The translations under genes were made by a program, and so were the position numbers. 64,000 nucleotides of DNA from NCBI RefSeq assembly GCF_039535785.1, contig NZ_BAAAXV010000001.1, forward strand, positions 2,046,001 to 2,110,000, given 5' to 3'. Source of the DNA: Nonomuraea helvata. Lineage in GTDB: Bacteria; Actinomycetota; Actinomycetes; Streptosporangiales; Streptosporangiaceae. This document shows, piece after piece, positions 25,259 to 35,507 of the stretch; the stretch's first letter is position 1, and the number at the start of each line of letters is the position of its first letter. The notes beneath the pieces are model-generated. The model saw only the letters and a program-made list of their open reading frames with translations, did no database searches and was not told where the DNA came from.

Positions 25259-26407
25259 TCAGTCCAGGTAGTCCCTGAGCATCTGCGCGCGCGTCGGGTG
25301 GCGGAGCTTGGCCAGGGTCTTCGACTCGATCTGCCGGATGCGCTCCCGCGTGACGCCGAACTCCCTGCCCACCTCCTCCAGCGTGCGCGGATGGCCGTCG
25401 GCCAGGCCGAAGCGGAGCTGGATGATGCGCTGCTCGCGGTCGGACAGCGTGGCCAGGATGTCGTCGAGCTGGTCCTGCAGCATGATGAAGGCCGCGGCCT
25501 CCATGGGCACGACAGCGTCGGCGTCCTCGATGAAGTCGCCGAGGTCGGAGTCCTCCTCACCGATCGGCGACTGCAGCGACACGGGCTCCTGGGCGATGCG
25601 CTGGATCTCCACCACGCGATCGACAGGGAGGTCCATCTCCTTGGCGATCTCCTCGGGAATCGGCTCGCGGCCGAGGTCCTGGTGGAGCTGACGCTGCACG
25701 CGTACGAGCTTGTTGATGGTCTCCACCATGTGCACGGGGATGCGGATCGTCCGCGCCTGGTCGGCGATGGCACGGGTGATCGCCTGCCTGATCCACCATG
25801 TCGCGTAGGTGGAGAACTTGTAGCCCTTGGTGTAGTCGAACTTCTCGACCGCCCGGATGAGCCCGAGGTTGCCCTCCTGGATCAGGTCCAGGAACAGCAT
25901 GCCGCGGCCCACGTACCGCTTGGCGATCGACACCACGAGCCTGAGGTTGGCCTCGATGAGCCGCTGTTTGGCTCTGGTGCCCTGCCAGACGAGCTCCCTG
26001 AACTCCGGGAAGGCCAGACGCGAGACCCCGTTGGCCAGCTTGTCCTCGGCGAACAGGCCGGCTTCGATCGACTTGGCGAGCTCCACCTCCTCCTCAGCGG
26101 TCAGTAGGGGCACGCGGCCGATCTCCCGTAGATATATACGGACCAGATCACTGGTCGGAGCCCGCTTGCCGACGTCTTCCTCATCGGCGCGGGTGGATTC
26201 CTCGTCGCCCTGGGGCTCGAGGACCTCCACGCCGTTCTCGGCGAGCATTCGCACGACGCGTTCCAGCGCGTCGGACGGCAACTCGGACCGGTCAAGCGCG
26301 GCTGCGACGTCATCGACGGTTACGCTCCCGCGCTCCCTTCCCTTCGCGACGAGATCCGCCACCTGATCTACCGATGGCGAACTGCTTGGCAGCACCGATG
26401 CACCCAC
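25259..26407 (-). CDS. rpoD: Principal sigma-70-family factor
   Basis: A 382-residue group 1/2 sigma factor. It has region 1.2 ([20 protein letters not shown]), region 2 ([51 protein letters not shown]), region 3, and region 4.2 ([20 protein letters not shown]). The N-terminal region 1.1 is short, about 85 residues. With dnaG and dgt it forms the conserved macromolecular-synthesis neighbourhood. It is either the principal factor or an HrdB-type paralogue. Confidence 0.92.
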   Translation of the reverse strand: MGASVLPSSSPSVDQVADLVAKGRERGSVTVDDVAAALDRSELPSDALERVVRMLAENGVEVLEPQGDEESTRADEEDVGKRAPTSDLVRIYLREIGRVPLLTAEEEVELAKSIEAGLFAEDKLANGVSRLAFPEFRELVWQGTRAKQRLIEANLRLVVSIAKRYVGRGMLFLDLIQEGNLGLIRAVEKFDYTKGYKFSTYATWWIRQAITRAIADQARTIRIPVHMVETINKLVRVQRQLHQDLGREPIPEEIAKEMDLPVDRVVEIQRIAQEPVSLQSPIGEEDSDLGDFIEDADAVVPMEAAAFIMLQDQLDDILATLSDREQRIIQLRFGLADGHPRTLEEVGREFGVTRERIRQIESKTLAKLRHPTRAQMLRDYLD

Positions 26408-26464
26408 GGGAGACAGTCTGCAGTATTGGTTCCATCAAATGGCAGACCCATTTTTGTCACCGAA

Positions 26465-26485
26465 GGTAAGGCGATCGTCCTTACC
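26465..26485. repeat. Palindrome upstream of rpoD
   Basis: GGTAAGG and CCTTACC arms with a 7-nt loop, 58 bp before the rpoD start. Possibly an operator or part of the leader. No promoter boxes are convincing. Confidence 0.35.
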
Positions 26486-26535
26486 GAATTGAGATCGCTT
26501 ATAGGTTTGGCCGGAGTTTGATCAGGAAATCAAAG

Positions 26536-26793
26536 TCAATTACGCAGTCTGGTTTCAGGCGCCCGGCGACACCCCCCGGCCGGACGCGACTCTTCTGCTG
26601 CCCTGACCTCGCTGTCCAGCGCCTCCGTCAGCCGTTGGACCGCGCCAGGTTCCCTGGTCAACCGCCCGGATATGCCGCCTGCGACCGCGGCCAAACTGTT
26701 ATCAACCACCGGCGTGACAGGCCCGGTTCTTGGGGGTTCGGCAGGCGTTCGCGACCGGGCGTCGCGGGCACCGCCCCCGCGAAAGTCGGTCAC
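26536..26793 (-). CDS. Possible small protein between dnaG and rpoD
   Basis: An 85-codon ORF starting 9 bp after the dnaG stop on the same strand (MTDFRGGGARDARSR and onward). It is Arg/Gly/Pro-rich, and its third-position G/C is only about 65%, far below the neighbours. It may be chance. The rest of 26408-26802 shows no other gene. Confidence 0.25.
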   Translation of the reverse strand: MTDFRGGGARDARSRTPAEPPRTGPVTPVVDNSLAAVAGGISGRLTREPGAVQRLTEALDSEVRAAEESRPAGGCRRAPETRLRN

Positions 26794-26802
26794 GAACGCG
26801 GG

Positions 26803-29604
26803 TCAGCTCCCGGCGGCGCGGTCGCGGAGCACGCGGCGCTGCTGCTCCAGGGCCACCAGCTCCCCGAACAGCTTGTTGTACTCCTGCGGCTCCTCCACCG
26901 GATTGAGCCGCTGGATCCGCGACTTCACCTGAGCGATCGCCCGGTCCACCGCGATGGCCTCGATGGCCGCCAGCATGGCCCCGGCATAGCGCTCCTCGGC
27001 GTGCGCGTCGGCCTGGATCGGCTCCACCGCGAAGCGAGTCACCAGCCCCCGGGCGCCCTCCTCGTGCGCGTGCTCCAGCAGCAGATCGACCCACTCCCGA
27101 CCGCCGTAGGCACCCGCGACCACACCCCCGGCGGCCACGATGATCCTGTGCAGCAGCACGTGCTCGGGAGCCGTGAACGCCTGCGGGTCGAGCGCGTCGA
27201 AGCGCGGCCCGAGCAGCGCTGGGCGCTGCACGGCCAGCTTGAGCAGCTCGCCCTCCACCCGCACGCTCGGGTCGACGGGCGCCGCCTGGGGCGCGCGCCG
27301 CGGGCGGCCCTGCTGCGCGCCCGCCGCCTCGGAGATGCGCTGCATGACGAACCGCTCGTCCATGAAGCCCAGCCACCGGTCGAGGTCGATGGCATAGCGC
27401 TTGCGCAGCCCCACGTCCTTGATCCCGGCCACGATCGGCGCGGCGGCGTCGAGCGCGGCGATCTTGCCTTCGTTGCTGCGCAGGTCGTAACGGGAGATCG
27501 TGCTCCTGATCGCGAACTGGAAGAGCGGCTCCCTGCTCGCGATCAGATCCCGCACGGCCGCGTCGCCCTGCTTGACGCGCAGGTCGCACGGGTCGAGCCC
27601 GTCGGGCTGCACCGCGACGTAGGTCTGCGTGACGAACTTCTGCTCGTCGGCGAACGCCCGCAGCGCCGCCTTCTGCCCCGCCGCGTCACCGTCGAAGGTG
27701 AAGATCACCTCGCCCCGGAACTCGGCCTGGTCGAGCAGGAACCTGCGCAGGATCTTGATGTGCTCCTCGCCGAACGACGTGCCGCACGTGGCCACCGCCG
27801 TCGGCACCCCGGCCAGGTGGCACGCCATCACATCGGTATAGCCCTCGACGATCACCGCCTGAGCCCGCTTGGAGATCTCCCGTTTGGCGAGGTCGATGCC
27901 ATAAAGCACCTGGCTCTTCTTGTAAAGCGGCGAGTCAGGCGTATTCAGATATTTCGGACCTTCATCGGAATCGAGCAACTTTCGCGCCCCGAATCCGATC
28001 ACGTCCCCGGTGGCGTCCCTGATCGGCCAGATCAGCCGCCCCCTGAAACGGTCCATGGGGCCCCGCCGCCCCTCCTTGGCCAGGCCGCCCTTGACCAACT
28101 CCTCAGCGGTGAACCCGCGCCCCAGGAGATGGCGCGTGAGCGCCTCCCACTCGGCGGGCGCGTACCCCACCCCGAACAGCTCGGCGTCGGCCCGCTCGAA
28201 CCCCCGCTCCGACAGGAACCGCCGCCCGGGCGCCGCGTCGGGCCCGAACAGCTTGTCGGCGTAGAACTCCGCGGCCGCCTTGTGCGCCTCGATCAGCCTG
28301 GCCCGCTCGCCATGGTCACGCCTCGGGACATAGCCCCCTTGCTCATACTGCAGCTGGATGCCTGCCCGCTGTGCAAGCCGCTCGATCGCCTCGTTGAACG
28401 GCAGATGCTCGATCTTCTGGACGAACGTGATCACGTCGCCACCTTCGGAGCATCCGAAGCAGTTCCCGGTCAAAATATTGTCTTCTAGGACAAACGCATG
28501 CCCATGGTCGACAGTGGCACAGAACACCTCCTCGACCCGGTCGGTCTCCTCGATCGACTGCACCACCCAGCCACGCCTGGCGAACGCCTTCACCGCTCCG
28601 GTGAACCTCAGACGATGCTCGTCGATCAGGAAGAAATCTTCGGTGAGGTCCTCGTTGACAAAGTGAACACGGAAGATCGAGCTTGGCTCCCTACCGGGAA
28701 AGCCAACCCTGACCTGCTCCGTTATGCCGTACGTGCCGATCCCGAGCCTGGTGCATACGGCGCGGACGAACTCCAGCGTCGCCTTGTCCGCGCAGTTGAG
28801 CATGATCGTTCCGTCTTTGGCGACATGTCCGTCGGCGGCCAGATAGCCCGCGAGCCAGCCGTAAAGGTACGGCACGGACTCATCCAGCGAAGGGAGCTCC
28901 TTGAAGAACCGCGGCAGGTGGTGGACCAGGAGTTGCCTGCTGTTTCCCGAGGCCCCTTCGGAGCCCTCCGTCACATAGCTGAGGGGAAACCACTTGAGCA
29001 GTTGCGCGTCCTTGACGCTGTCAAGCGTCGCCCTGCTTCCCGTTGCGGCTCGGGTGCCGTCACCGAAAGTGATTCCATGGGCGATGCCAAAGGGCGATGG
29101 GGTGGTGCGCTTGATGCGCGAGCCCGGGAACACCGTGACCAGCCGCTGGCGCGGCTTCAGGTCCTTGGTGATCACTTCTGCACGTTTGTCCTGCTTGCGC
29201 CCGGATCGCACGAACCAACGATGCTCGGGCGTGGCGAAGATCTCCTTCTGCTGCCCGTTGCGGGTCACCACGATCTTCATGAGCGACTGAACACCGAAGG
29301 ACATGAACGGCGCGTCCACCCACGTGCCGTCCGATGCGAGAATCCGGTGCACCCCGCCCGCAAGCTCGGCGATGGGACGCACGCCCTCCCAGGTCATGAC
29401 CTGCGTCTCCGCCGCCAGGCAGAAGTACATCCCGCGCTCGGGGGTGACGTTGAAGGACGGGCTCTTCTCGTCGTGGAAGGGGCACAGGCCCTTGAGATTG
29501 CCGCCCCCCGCGTTGCGCAACTGGATGTGTTCGCCGATCACATCGGCGATGGGTGAACGCTCGCGTACGAGCGCGATGTCGACATCACGGATCCGGCCAG
29601 CCAC
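26803..29604 (-). CDS. dnaG: DNA primase DnaG with intein
   Basis: A 933-codon gene: 613 residues of DnaG plus a 320-residue intein after residue 61. The N-terminal zinc ribbon (CPFH at residues 41-44, then the split CFGC) is followed by the catalytic TOPRIM core ([33 protein letters not shown]) and the C-terminal helicase-binding domain. GTG 29604 is chosen because [17 protein letters not shown] is the standard start. It makes RNA primers at the fork. The intein must splice out, since it separates the zinc ligands. Confidence 0.95.
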   Translation of the reverse strand: MAGRIRDVDIALVRERSPIADVIGEHIQLRNAGGGNLKGLCPFHDEKSPSFNVTPERGMYFCLAAETQVMTWEGVRPIAELAGGVHRILASDGTWVDAPFMSFGVQSLMKIVVTRNGQQKEIFATPEHRWFVRSGRKQDKRAEVITKDLKPRQRLVTVFPGSRIKRTTPSPFGIAHGITFGDGTRAATGSRATLDSVKDAQLLKWFPLSYVTEGSEGASGNSRQLLVHHLPRFFKELPSLDESVPYLYGWLAGYLAADGHVAKDGTIMLNCADKATLEFVRAVCTRLGIGTYGITEQVRVGFPGREPSSIFRVHFVNEDLTEDFFLIDEHRLRFTGAVKAFARRGWVVQSIEETDRVEEVFCATVDHGHAFVLEDNILTGNCFGCSEGGDVITFVQKIEHLPFNEAIERLAQRAGIQLQYEQGGYVPRRDHGERARLIEAHKAAAEFYADKLFGPDAAPGRRFLSERGFERADAELFGVGYAPAEWEALTRHLLGRGFTAEELVKGGLAKEGRRGPMDRFRGRLIWPIRDATGDVIGFGARKLLDSDEGPKYLNTPDSPLYKKSQVLYGIDLAKREISKRAQAVIVEGYTDVMACHLAGVPTAVATCGTSFGEEHIKILRRFLLDQAEFRGEVIFTFDGDAAGQKAALRAFADEQKFVTQTYVAVQPDGLDPCDLRVKQGDAAVRDLIASREPLFQFAIRSTISRYDLRSNEGKIAALDAAAPIVAGIKDVGLRKRYAIDLDRWLGFMDERFVMQRISEAAGAQQGRPRRAPQAAPVDPSVRVEGELLKLAVQRPALLGPRFDALDPQAFTAPEHVLLHRIIVAAGGVVAGAYGGREWVDLLLEHAHEEGARGLVTRFAVEPIQADAHAEERYAGAMLAAIEAIAVDRAIAQVKSRIQRLNPVEEPQEYNKLFGELVALEQQRRVLRDRAAGS
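28462..29421 (-). other. DnaG intein with LAGLIDADG endonuclease
   Basis: A 320-residue intein starting at Cys ([14 protein letters not shown]) and ending ILTGN before the extein Cys of CFGC. Block B is [19 protein letters not shown]-type motif ([15 protein letters not shown]) shows a homing endonuclease domain. Blocks F/G read [13 protein letters not shown], with Gly in place of the usual penultimate His. The insertion point splits the primase zinc ribbon. Confidence 0.93.
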
Positions 29605-29773
29605 GCCGGTGAGTCTATGCCGCCCCACCGACGCTTCCGGCCGGTACGGGTGCGGTACGGGATAGGCGGGCATCACCTGTGCGTTGCTAAAGGGGGAAAG
29701 CGGCTCTGCGAGGTCTCCCGGTCGGCTACAAAGGTAAAGGTTGTCGGTGGAAACGGTGACACAGGTGGAGATC

Positions 29774-30670
29774 ATGCGATCGGGGCATCTCGGACGATGG
29801 GCGGCCGTCATGGGCGCCGTGCTGCTGGCTGCCGGCTGCTCCCAGGCCACCGGGCTGGCCGGGGTGAGCGTCCAGTCGCCCGCCGGCCTCCGGCCCTCCG
29901 CCGCCCCGTCCTCGACCGTCGTGGCCTCGACGGGCCCGGCGACCTCCGCGACGCCCAGCCCGACGGCTGAGCACCAGGCGGCCGAGCAGCCGCCCAAGGG
30001 GGACGACCCGGTCAGGGTGCCGCCGCCGAAGCTGTCGAAGTACGAGTACGCGTTCCCGGTCAAGGGCTGCAGGACGACCTATCAGCGCCAGCTGCTCGTG
30101 CTGCCCAAGACGACGATCTGGGCCCAGCAGGGGTGCGCGTTCGTGGCGCCGATCGGCGGCGTAGTGGACGAGGTGAACGTCCAGAACAAGTGGCGCCCGG
30201 CCACGGACAACGGGGCCGACCGCGAGGGCAGGTTCGTCACGATCATCGGGGACGACGGCGTGCGCTACCTCGGCGGCCACCTCGACTCGATCGCGGACGG
30301 CATCAAGCCGGGCGTCCGCGTCAACGCGGGCCAGTTGCTCGGACGGGTCGGCAAGTCGGGCAACGCCCGCGACACCGGGGCCAATCTCTACTTCGCGATC
30401 TCGTGGAAGACGGGCCCGGCCTTCTGGTGGGTACGCAGGGGCATGGTCAAGCCGTGGGACTACCTCGACGCCTGGCAGTCCGGCAACCGCACGTACTCGC
30501 CCAGGGACGAGACGCTGGCACTCCGCGGCAAGCTGGGCGAGACGCCGCGCTGCGCCGTGCAGTGCTCGTCGAAGAAGACCCCGCAGGCCCAGAAGACGAA
30601 GCGGCCGAAGCGAGACAGCGGCACCACGGTCACTGTGACCCCGTCGATAGCTCCTTTTGGTCAACAATGA
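29774..30670 (+). CDS. M23-type peptidoglycan peptidase lipoprotein
   Basis: A lipoprotein (signal MRSGHLGRWAAVMGAVLLAA followed by GC) with a Ser/Pro/Ala-rich linker and a LytM/M23-like domain. The domain shows GCAFVAPIGGVVDEV, GRFVTIIGDDGVRYLGGHL and VNAGQLLGRVGKSGNA. The second His pattern (HxH) is replaced around ANLYFAISW, so it may bind wall without cutting. Several in-frame GTG/TTG codons (29741-29765) lie upstream. ATG 29774 gives the cleanest signal peptide, but spacing to GGAG is short. Its 3' end overlaps the convergent oxidoreductase by 41 bp. Confidence 0.75.
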   Translation: MRSGHLGRWAAVMGAVLLAAGCSQATGLAGVSVQSPAGLRPSAAPSSTVVASTGPATSATPSPTAEHQAAEQPPKGDDPVRVPPPKLSKYEYAFPVKGCRTTYQRQLLVLPKTTIWAQQGCAFVAPIGGVVDEVNVQNKWRPATDNGADREGRFVTIIGDDGVRYLGGHLDSIADGIKPGVRVNAGQLLGRVGKSGNARDTGANLYFAISWKTGPAFWWVRRGMVKPWDYLDAWQSGNRTYSPRDETLALRGKLGETPRCAVQCSSKKTPQAQKTKRPKRDSGTTVTVTPSIAPFGQQ

Positions 30671-31793
30671 CGCCTGACCTGATGAGCTCCTGGATCTCGT
30701 CCACGACGTCCCAGACGTTGACGTTCATGCCGGCGATCACCCGGCCGCCGCGCAGCCAGTACGCGATGAACTCCAGGCTCTCGGGCTCGCCCCGGTAGAC
30801 GATCTCGTCGTAGCCCTCGATGTCGCCGGAGAACTCCATGCTCAGCTCGTACTGGTCGGTGTAGAAGTACGGGATCCGGTCGTAGACCACGTCCTGGCCG
30901 AGCATGGACCGGGCGGCGGCCGGGCCGCCGTGCAGAGCGTTGGCCCAGTGCTCGACGCGCAGGCGGCGCCCGTACAGCGGGTGGTGGGGCTCGGCCACGT
31001 CGCCGGCGGCGAACACGTCGGGGTGCGAGGTGCGCAGGGCGGCGTCGGTGAGTACGCCCTGGCCGACGTCGAGCCCGGCCTCGCGGGCGAGCCCGACCTC
31101 GGGCACGGCGCCGATGCCGGCCACCACCATGTCGGCGGCGAGCCGCTCGCCCGAGCTGAGCCGCACGCCGGTGTCGGTGATCTCGGCGGCGGCGGTGCCG
31201 AAGCGCAGGTCCACGCCTTTGCCGGCGTGCAGGCGGGCGAACAGGTCGCCGAGTTCGTGGCCGAGCGCCCGGTTGAGCGCGGTGGGCTCGGGCTCGACGA
31301 CGGTCACCTCGCAGCCCGCCGCGCGGGCGGCCACCGCGGTCTCCAGCCCGATCCAGGACGCGCCGACGATGAGCACGCTGCCGACGGCCGCGAAACGCTC
31401 CTTGAGCGCCTCGCTGTCCTGGACGGTACGCAGGTAGTGAGCGGGTCCCGGCAGCCGTCTGGGAGTGGCTCCGGTGGCGATGAGCAGTTTGCCGTACGGC
31501 TGCCGCGACCCGTCGCTGAGCCTGACCAGGTGGTTGTCGGGCTCGATGCGGGTGACGCGGGTGCCGAGCCTCAGGTCCACGCCGTTGTCGGCGTACCACT
31601 CCGGACCATGGATGAAGATCTTCTCGCGTTCGCTCTTGCCCTGGAGGTACTCCTTGGACAGGGGCGGTCGTTCATAGGGCCGTTCGGACTCGGCGCCGAT
31701 CAGCACGATCTCGCCGTCGAAGCCCTCCTCGCGCAGCGTCTCAGCGGCCTTGGCCCCCGCGAGTCCGGCGCCGACGATCACATATGTGGCCAT
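30630..31793 (-). CDS. FAD-dependent ferredoxin-reductase-like oxidoreductase
   Basis: A 387-residue pyridine-nucleotide disulfide-type flavoprotein. The FAD Rossmann motif is VIVGAGLAGAKAAETL, the NAD site is VLIVGASWIGLETA, and the second FAD contact is DVFAAGDVAE. The C-terminal domain resembles rubredoxin/ferredoxin reductases of cytochrome P450 and dioxygenase systems. No redox partner gene lies nearby. Confidence 0.88.
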   Translation of the reverse strand: MATYVIVGAGLAGAKAAETLREEGFDGEIVLIGAESERPYERPPLSKEYLQGKSEREKIFIHGPEWYADNGVDLRLGTRVTRIEPDNHLVRLSDGSRQPYGKLLIATGATPRRLPGPAHYLRTVQDSEALKERFAAVGSVLIVGASWIGLETAVAARAAGCEVTVVEPEPTALNRALGHELGDLFARLHAGKGVDLRFGTAAAEITDTGVRLSSGERLAADMVVAGIGAVPEVGLAREAGLDVGQGVLTDAALRTSHPDVFAAGDVAEPHHPLYGRRLRVEHWANALHGGPAAARSMLGQDVVYDRIPYFYTDQYELSMEFSGDIEGYDEIVYRGEPESLEFIAYWLRGGRVIAGMNVNVWDVVDEIQELIRSGVIVDQKELSTGSQ

Positions 31794-31860
31794 GGGCGCA
31801 GTATCCGCCCCCTCGGGTCAGGGGAAAAGGCTGGTGACCAGGCTCATGGAGAAAGCTTGG

Positions 31861-33081
31861 TCAGCGGGAGAGCCTGCGGTGCCAGGCCACGGCCGAGGTG
31901 TCGGTGAGCGAGGCGATCTGGTCGATCACGACGCGGACGCGGGCCGCGTCGTCGGAGGCCTCCAGGTACGCGGGCCTGAAGGCGGGCTCCAGCGTGCCCG
32001 GCGCGCCCAGCGTGATCATCGCAGCCAGCTCGGTGATGAGCTCACGCTGCCTGGCCTGTTTGGCGTTGTGGTCGCTGGTGGTCATGACGTAGTGGGCGGT
32101 CACGCCTTTCAGCAGGGCGCACTCCAGGCGCGTGGCGTGGGGGACGACGAGGTCGGCGCGGTGGCGGGAGCCGTACACCTCCTTGGTGGCCGCCTGGGCG
32201 GAGCGGCAGAAGCGGCCGATGAGCCCGCTCGTGAGGGCCTTGAGGCCCGCCAGGTCGGCGAGCGTGGCCTCGAAGCGGCGCGGCCAGAGCGGGTCGGTGA
32301 TCAGCCGGGCGAAGATCTCGTCCAGCTCGTTGAGGTCGGCGTACGGGGCGTACCACGTGCGGGTGGTCTCGCACACCTGCGTGCGTTCGACAGGCGACCG
32401 GAGCACCTCGGGGGTGACGTGGCCGGAGTGGAGGGCGTCTTCGAGGTCGTGCACGGAGTAGGCGACGTCGTCGGCCCAGTCCATGATCTGGGCCTCGAAG
32501 CTCACCCGCCCCTCCGGCGCGCCGTCCCTGATCCACCGGAACACGGGCAGATCATCGTCGTATACGCCGAATTTTGGGGATTTTTCGCATGTCCAGGGAT
32601 ATTTGATGGAAGCGTCGAGGGCGGCCCGGGTCAGGTTGAGCCCGGCGCTGCGGCCGTCCTCGGTGAGGACCTTGGCCTCCAGCCTGGTCAGCAGGCGCAG
32701 GCTCTGCGCGTTGCCCTCGAAGCCGCCGCACGAGGCCGCCAGCGCGTTGAGCGCCACCTCCCCGTTGTGCCCGAACGGCGGGTGCCCCAGGTCGTGCGCC
32801 AGGCAGGCCGTCTCCACCAGGTCGGGATCGACGCCCAGCGTGGCGCCCATCTCCCTGCCGACCTGAGCGCATTCGAGGGAGTGCGTGAGCCGGGTGCGCG
32901 GGATGTGCTGGCCACCGCCGAGCGTCTCGCCAGGGCCCACGACCTGCGTCTTCGCGGCCAGCCTGCGGAGCGCGGCGCTGTGCAGCACCCGGGCCCGGTC
33001 GCGCTCGAACGCGGACCGTTCAGGATTGCCGGGAGGTTCCGGAACCCAACGGTCCTGATCGTGCTGGTCGTAGTACGGCAT
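31861..33081 (-). CDS. dgt: dNTP triphosphohydrolase (dGTPase)
   Basis: A 406-residue HD-domain enzyme. It has RDRARVLHSAALRRLAAKTQ near the start, TRLTHSLECAQVGRE, the metal-binding AHDLGHPPFGHNGE and MDWADDVAYSVHDLED. It hydrolyses dNTPs to nucleosides and tripolyphosphate and helps set dNTP pools. Its place near dnaG and rpoD is conserved in actinobacteria. Full length. Confidence 0.93.
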   Translation of the reverse strand: MPYYDQHDQDRWVPEPPGNPERSAFERDRARVLHSAALRRLAAKTQVVGPGETLGGGQHIPRTRLTHSLECAQVGREMGATLGVDPDLVETACLAHDLGHPPFGHNGEVALNALAASCGGFEGNAQSLRLLTRLEAKVLTEDGRSAGLNLTRAALDASIKYPWTCEKSPKFGVYDDDLPVFRWIRDGAPEGRVSFEAQIMDWADDVAYSVHDLEDALHSGHVTPEVLRSPVERTQVCETTRTWYAPYADLNELDEIFARLITDPLWPRRFEATLADLAGLKALTSGLIGRFCRSAQAATKEVYGSRHRADLVVPHATRLECALLKGVTAHYVMTTSDHNAKQARQRELITELAAMITLGAPGTLEPAFRPAYLEASDDAARVRVVIDQIASLTDTSAVAWHRRLSR

Positions 33082-33161
33082 TGCTCCGGTGATTTTATCC
33101 AGTTTCCGGTCTCCGCTAAGGTCAAGCCTCGCGAGAACCCCTTCCCCGGGAGCCCTCCCCC

Positions 33162-34679
33162 ATGACGACAGCGTTCCGAGCGGTGCTGGCCTTCACACTG
33201 CTCGCCGGTTTCTACGTTCTGGTCGGCCTCATCCTGGTGGCGGCCATCTTCTTCGACGTCCTGCTCCTCGTCGACTTCCACGCCAACACCCTCAAGATCG
33301 CGATCTTCCTCACCCTGGCGGCGGGCGCGCTCGTACGGGCGCTGTTCGTGGTGAGCCGCCGCCAGGGCGGCGAGCAGCCCGGAGTGCCGGTCGGGCGCGA
33401 GCACGAGCCGGTGCTCTGGCAGACGGTCGAGGAGCTCGCGCAGCGCGTCCGCACGGCTCCGCCGGACGAGATCCGGCTGGTCGCTGAGGTGAACGCGGCC
33501 GTCTCCGAGGACACGCGCTGGCTGGGGATGAAGGCGACGCGGCGGCGGATGTTCGTCGGCCTGCCGCTGCTGCAGACACTTACGGTGGACGAGATGCGCG
33601 CGGTGCTCGGGCACGAGCTGGGCCACTACAGCGGCGCCCACACGCGCCTGGGCGCGCCGGTCTACCGGGGGCGGGTCTCCCTCATCGCGACCATCCAGGG
33701 GCTGCGCAACCAGCCGTTCTTCCAGCGCCTGTTCACCTGGTACGCCAAGCTCTACTTCCGGGTATCGCAGGCCGTCTCGCGCAAGCAGGAGCTGGAGGCC
33801 GACCAGTTCGCGGTCGCGATCAGCGGCCGGCAGGCCATGGCGGGCGCCCTGCGCAAGATCCACGCCACCGCGACGGGCTGGAACCTGTACGTCAACGACT
33901 ACCTCTCGCTGACCGGCGCGGGCGGCACCAGGCCGTCCTCGGTGTTCGGGGGCTTCCACGCGCTCATGAGCGACCCCGACCGCCAGGCCGAGATCGCCAA
34001 GCTGGGCGCGGAGCCGGAGGAGGTCTCGCCGTACGACTCCCATCCCAGCCTGGCCGAGCGCCTGGCCGCCATCGAGCACCTGCCGGAGCCGCCGCACGTA
34101 CCCGACCCCCGGTCCGCGCTGACGCTGCTGCACGACGCGAACGTGGCGGTGCAGGCGGTGGAGCAGGCCATGTGGACACCGGAGGCGCTCACGGGGCTGC
34201 GGCCGGTGGCGTGGGAGGAGCTGGTGGCCCACGGCATGTACGCGGGCCGCAACGCCGACGCCCTGCGCGACCTGGCGGTGGCCGGGCAGCGGGTGATGGG
34301 GGCCGCGCGGCCATACCTGGACGCCGCCTTCGAGGCGATCGCGCGGGGGCGGCAGGCGGACCTGGAGGCCGTGCTGCGCGAGCTCGGCTGGAACCCGTCC
34401 GACACCCTGCTGGCCGGTGTGCTGGGGCAGGCGCTGGAGGCGGTGCTGATCCAGCTCGGTCAGGCCAAGTGGACCCTGTCCTGGTCGGGGCCGGCGCGGC
34501 TGCTGTACGACGACGGGGAGGAGGTGGCGCTGTCGGAGTACGCCGCGCAGGTGGCGACCGACCCGGCGGCCGTGCCGGGGCTCCGGCAGTGGCTGGGCGA
34601 TCACGGCATGCGCCACGACTACGTCCCCTTCGAGGAGTCCGCCCCTGAGGTCCCGGCCTCCCCGGTCTCCTCCGTCTAG
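33162..34679 (+). CDS. M48-family membrane protease
   Basis: A 505-residue protein with two N-terminal helices (about residues 9-32 and 40-58), then an M48 domain with HELGH (in VLGHELGHYSGAH) and ELEADQFAV providing the zinc ligands. It has a long C-terminal extension of about 200 residues that is helical and unusual for HtpX. It may be a sensor or substrate-binding part. Divergent from dgt. Confidence 0.85.
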   Translation: MTTAFRAVLAFTLLAGFYVLVGLILVAAIFFDVLLLVDFHANTLKIAIFLTLAAGALVRALFVVSRRQGGEQPGVPVGREHEPVLWQTVEELAQRVRTAPPDEIRLVAEVNAAVSEDTRWLGMKATRRRMFVGLPLLQTLTVDEMRAVLGHELGHYSGAHTRLGAPVYRGRVSLIATIQGLRNQPFFQRLFTWYAKLYFRVSQAVSRKQELEADQFAVAISGRQAMAGALRKIHATATGWNLYVNDYLSLTGAGGTRPSSVFGGFHALMSDPDRQAEIAKLGAEPEEVSPYDSHPSLAERLAAIEHLPEPPHVPDPRSALTLLHDANVAVQAVEQAMWTPEALTGLRPVAWEELVAHGMYAGRNADALRDLAVAGQRVMGAARPYLDAAFEAIARGRQADLEAVLRELGWNPSDTLLAGVLGQALEAVLIQLGQAKWTLSWSGPARLLYDDGEEVALSEYAAQVATDPAAVPGLRQWLGDHGMRHDYVPFEESAPEVPASPVSSV

Positions 34680-34689
34680 CTCTGTCTCA

Positions 34690-35421
34690 TCAGCGCAGCG
34701 CCCGCTCCAGCATGGGGCGGCGCTCGGCGACCCAGTCGTGGCAGGCGCGTACGTGCGCCACCGCCCCGCCTTCGCGCAGCCTGACCGCGTACGCCATCCC
34801 GGCGGCCGCGTCGGCCGCGATGCCGCGCCAGCACCTGTCCTGCCACCACAGGATCGTCTCGACCACCTCGTCGCGCCCGCGCCGCCCGTAGGCGTCGCAG
34901 ATCAGGCGTACCCGCCGGGCCGCGTCGGCCGGGTCCTCGACGGCGGGGCCGAGGCCCGCGTACTGCCAGCAGACGTGCGCCACGTCGTGGATCCGCCGGC
35001 CCGGCCCGGCGATGTCCCAGTCGATGAACGCCACCGGTCGCAGCTCCTCGCCCCGGTAGACGGTGTTCCTGGGCGACAGGTCGTTGTGGCAGACGACCTC
35101 CTCGTCCCCGGCCGGCGGCGTGCCGGCGGTCAGGTCGTGGAACTCGCGCACCAGCTCGGCGACCCGCGCCAGGCTCTCGTCCGAGGCGACGCCGTCCGGC
35201 TGCGCCTCCTCCCAGGCCACGTGTCCGTCCACGAAGCTCAGGACCTCGCGGCCATGCTCGTCGAGGCCAAGGAACCGGGGCGCGCCCGCCCACCCGGCCC
35301 GCTCGAAGAGGCGCAGCAGCTCGTGCACGTACGCGGCCCGCGGCCCGGGCGTTCTGCGTACGGTGTCGCCGACGCGGACGACGGCGTTGACGAAGCCCCC
35401 GGGAAGGTGCGTCTCGGACAT
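34690..35421 (-). CDS. APH-like phosphotransferase
   Basis: A 243-residue protein of the aminoglycoside/choline kinase fold. It has the catalytic VCHNDLSPRNTVY and the metal-binding FIDWDIAGPG, and the N-terminal kinase lobe is short. Such proteins are usually of unknown substrate in actinobacteria. A resistance role is not shown. It ends 10 bp from the convergent M48 gene. Confidence 0.85.
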   Translation of the reverse strand: MSETHLPGGFVNAVVRVGDTVRRTPGPRAAYVHELLRLFERAGWAGAPRFLGLDEHGREVLSFVDGHVAWEEAQPDGVASDESLARVAELVREFHDLTAGTPPAGDEEVVCHNDLSPRNTVYRGEELRPVAFIDWDIAGPGRRIHDVAHVCWQYAGLGPAVEDPADAARRVRLICDAYGRRGRDEVVETILWWQDRCWRGIAADAAAGMAYAVRLREGGAVAHVRACHDWVAERRPMLERALR

Positions 35422-35507
35422 GGTCCTCCGTTTGAGGGTTCTGTACGGTCAGCCGCAGAAATCAAGTGAAAAGTCTCACTGGGTACGTCAATGAAAGACT
35501 TTAAGCC

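Noticed and set aside
32688..34616. 642-codon antisense ORF over the M48 gene and dgt
   Set aside because: Composition (Arg/Gln/Gly/Val/His) is typical of reverse-frame translation, without motifs.
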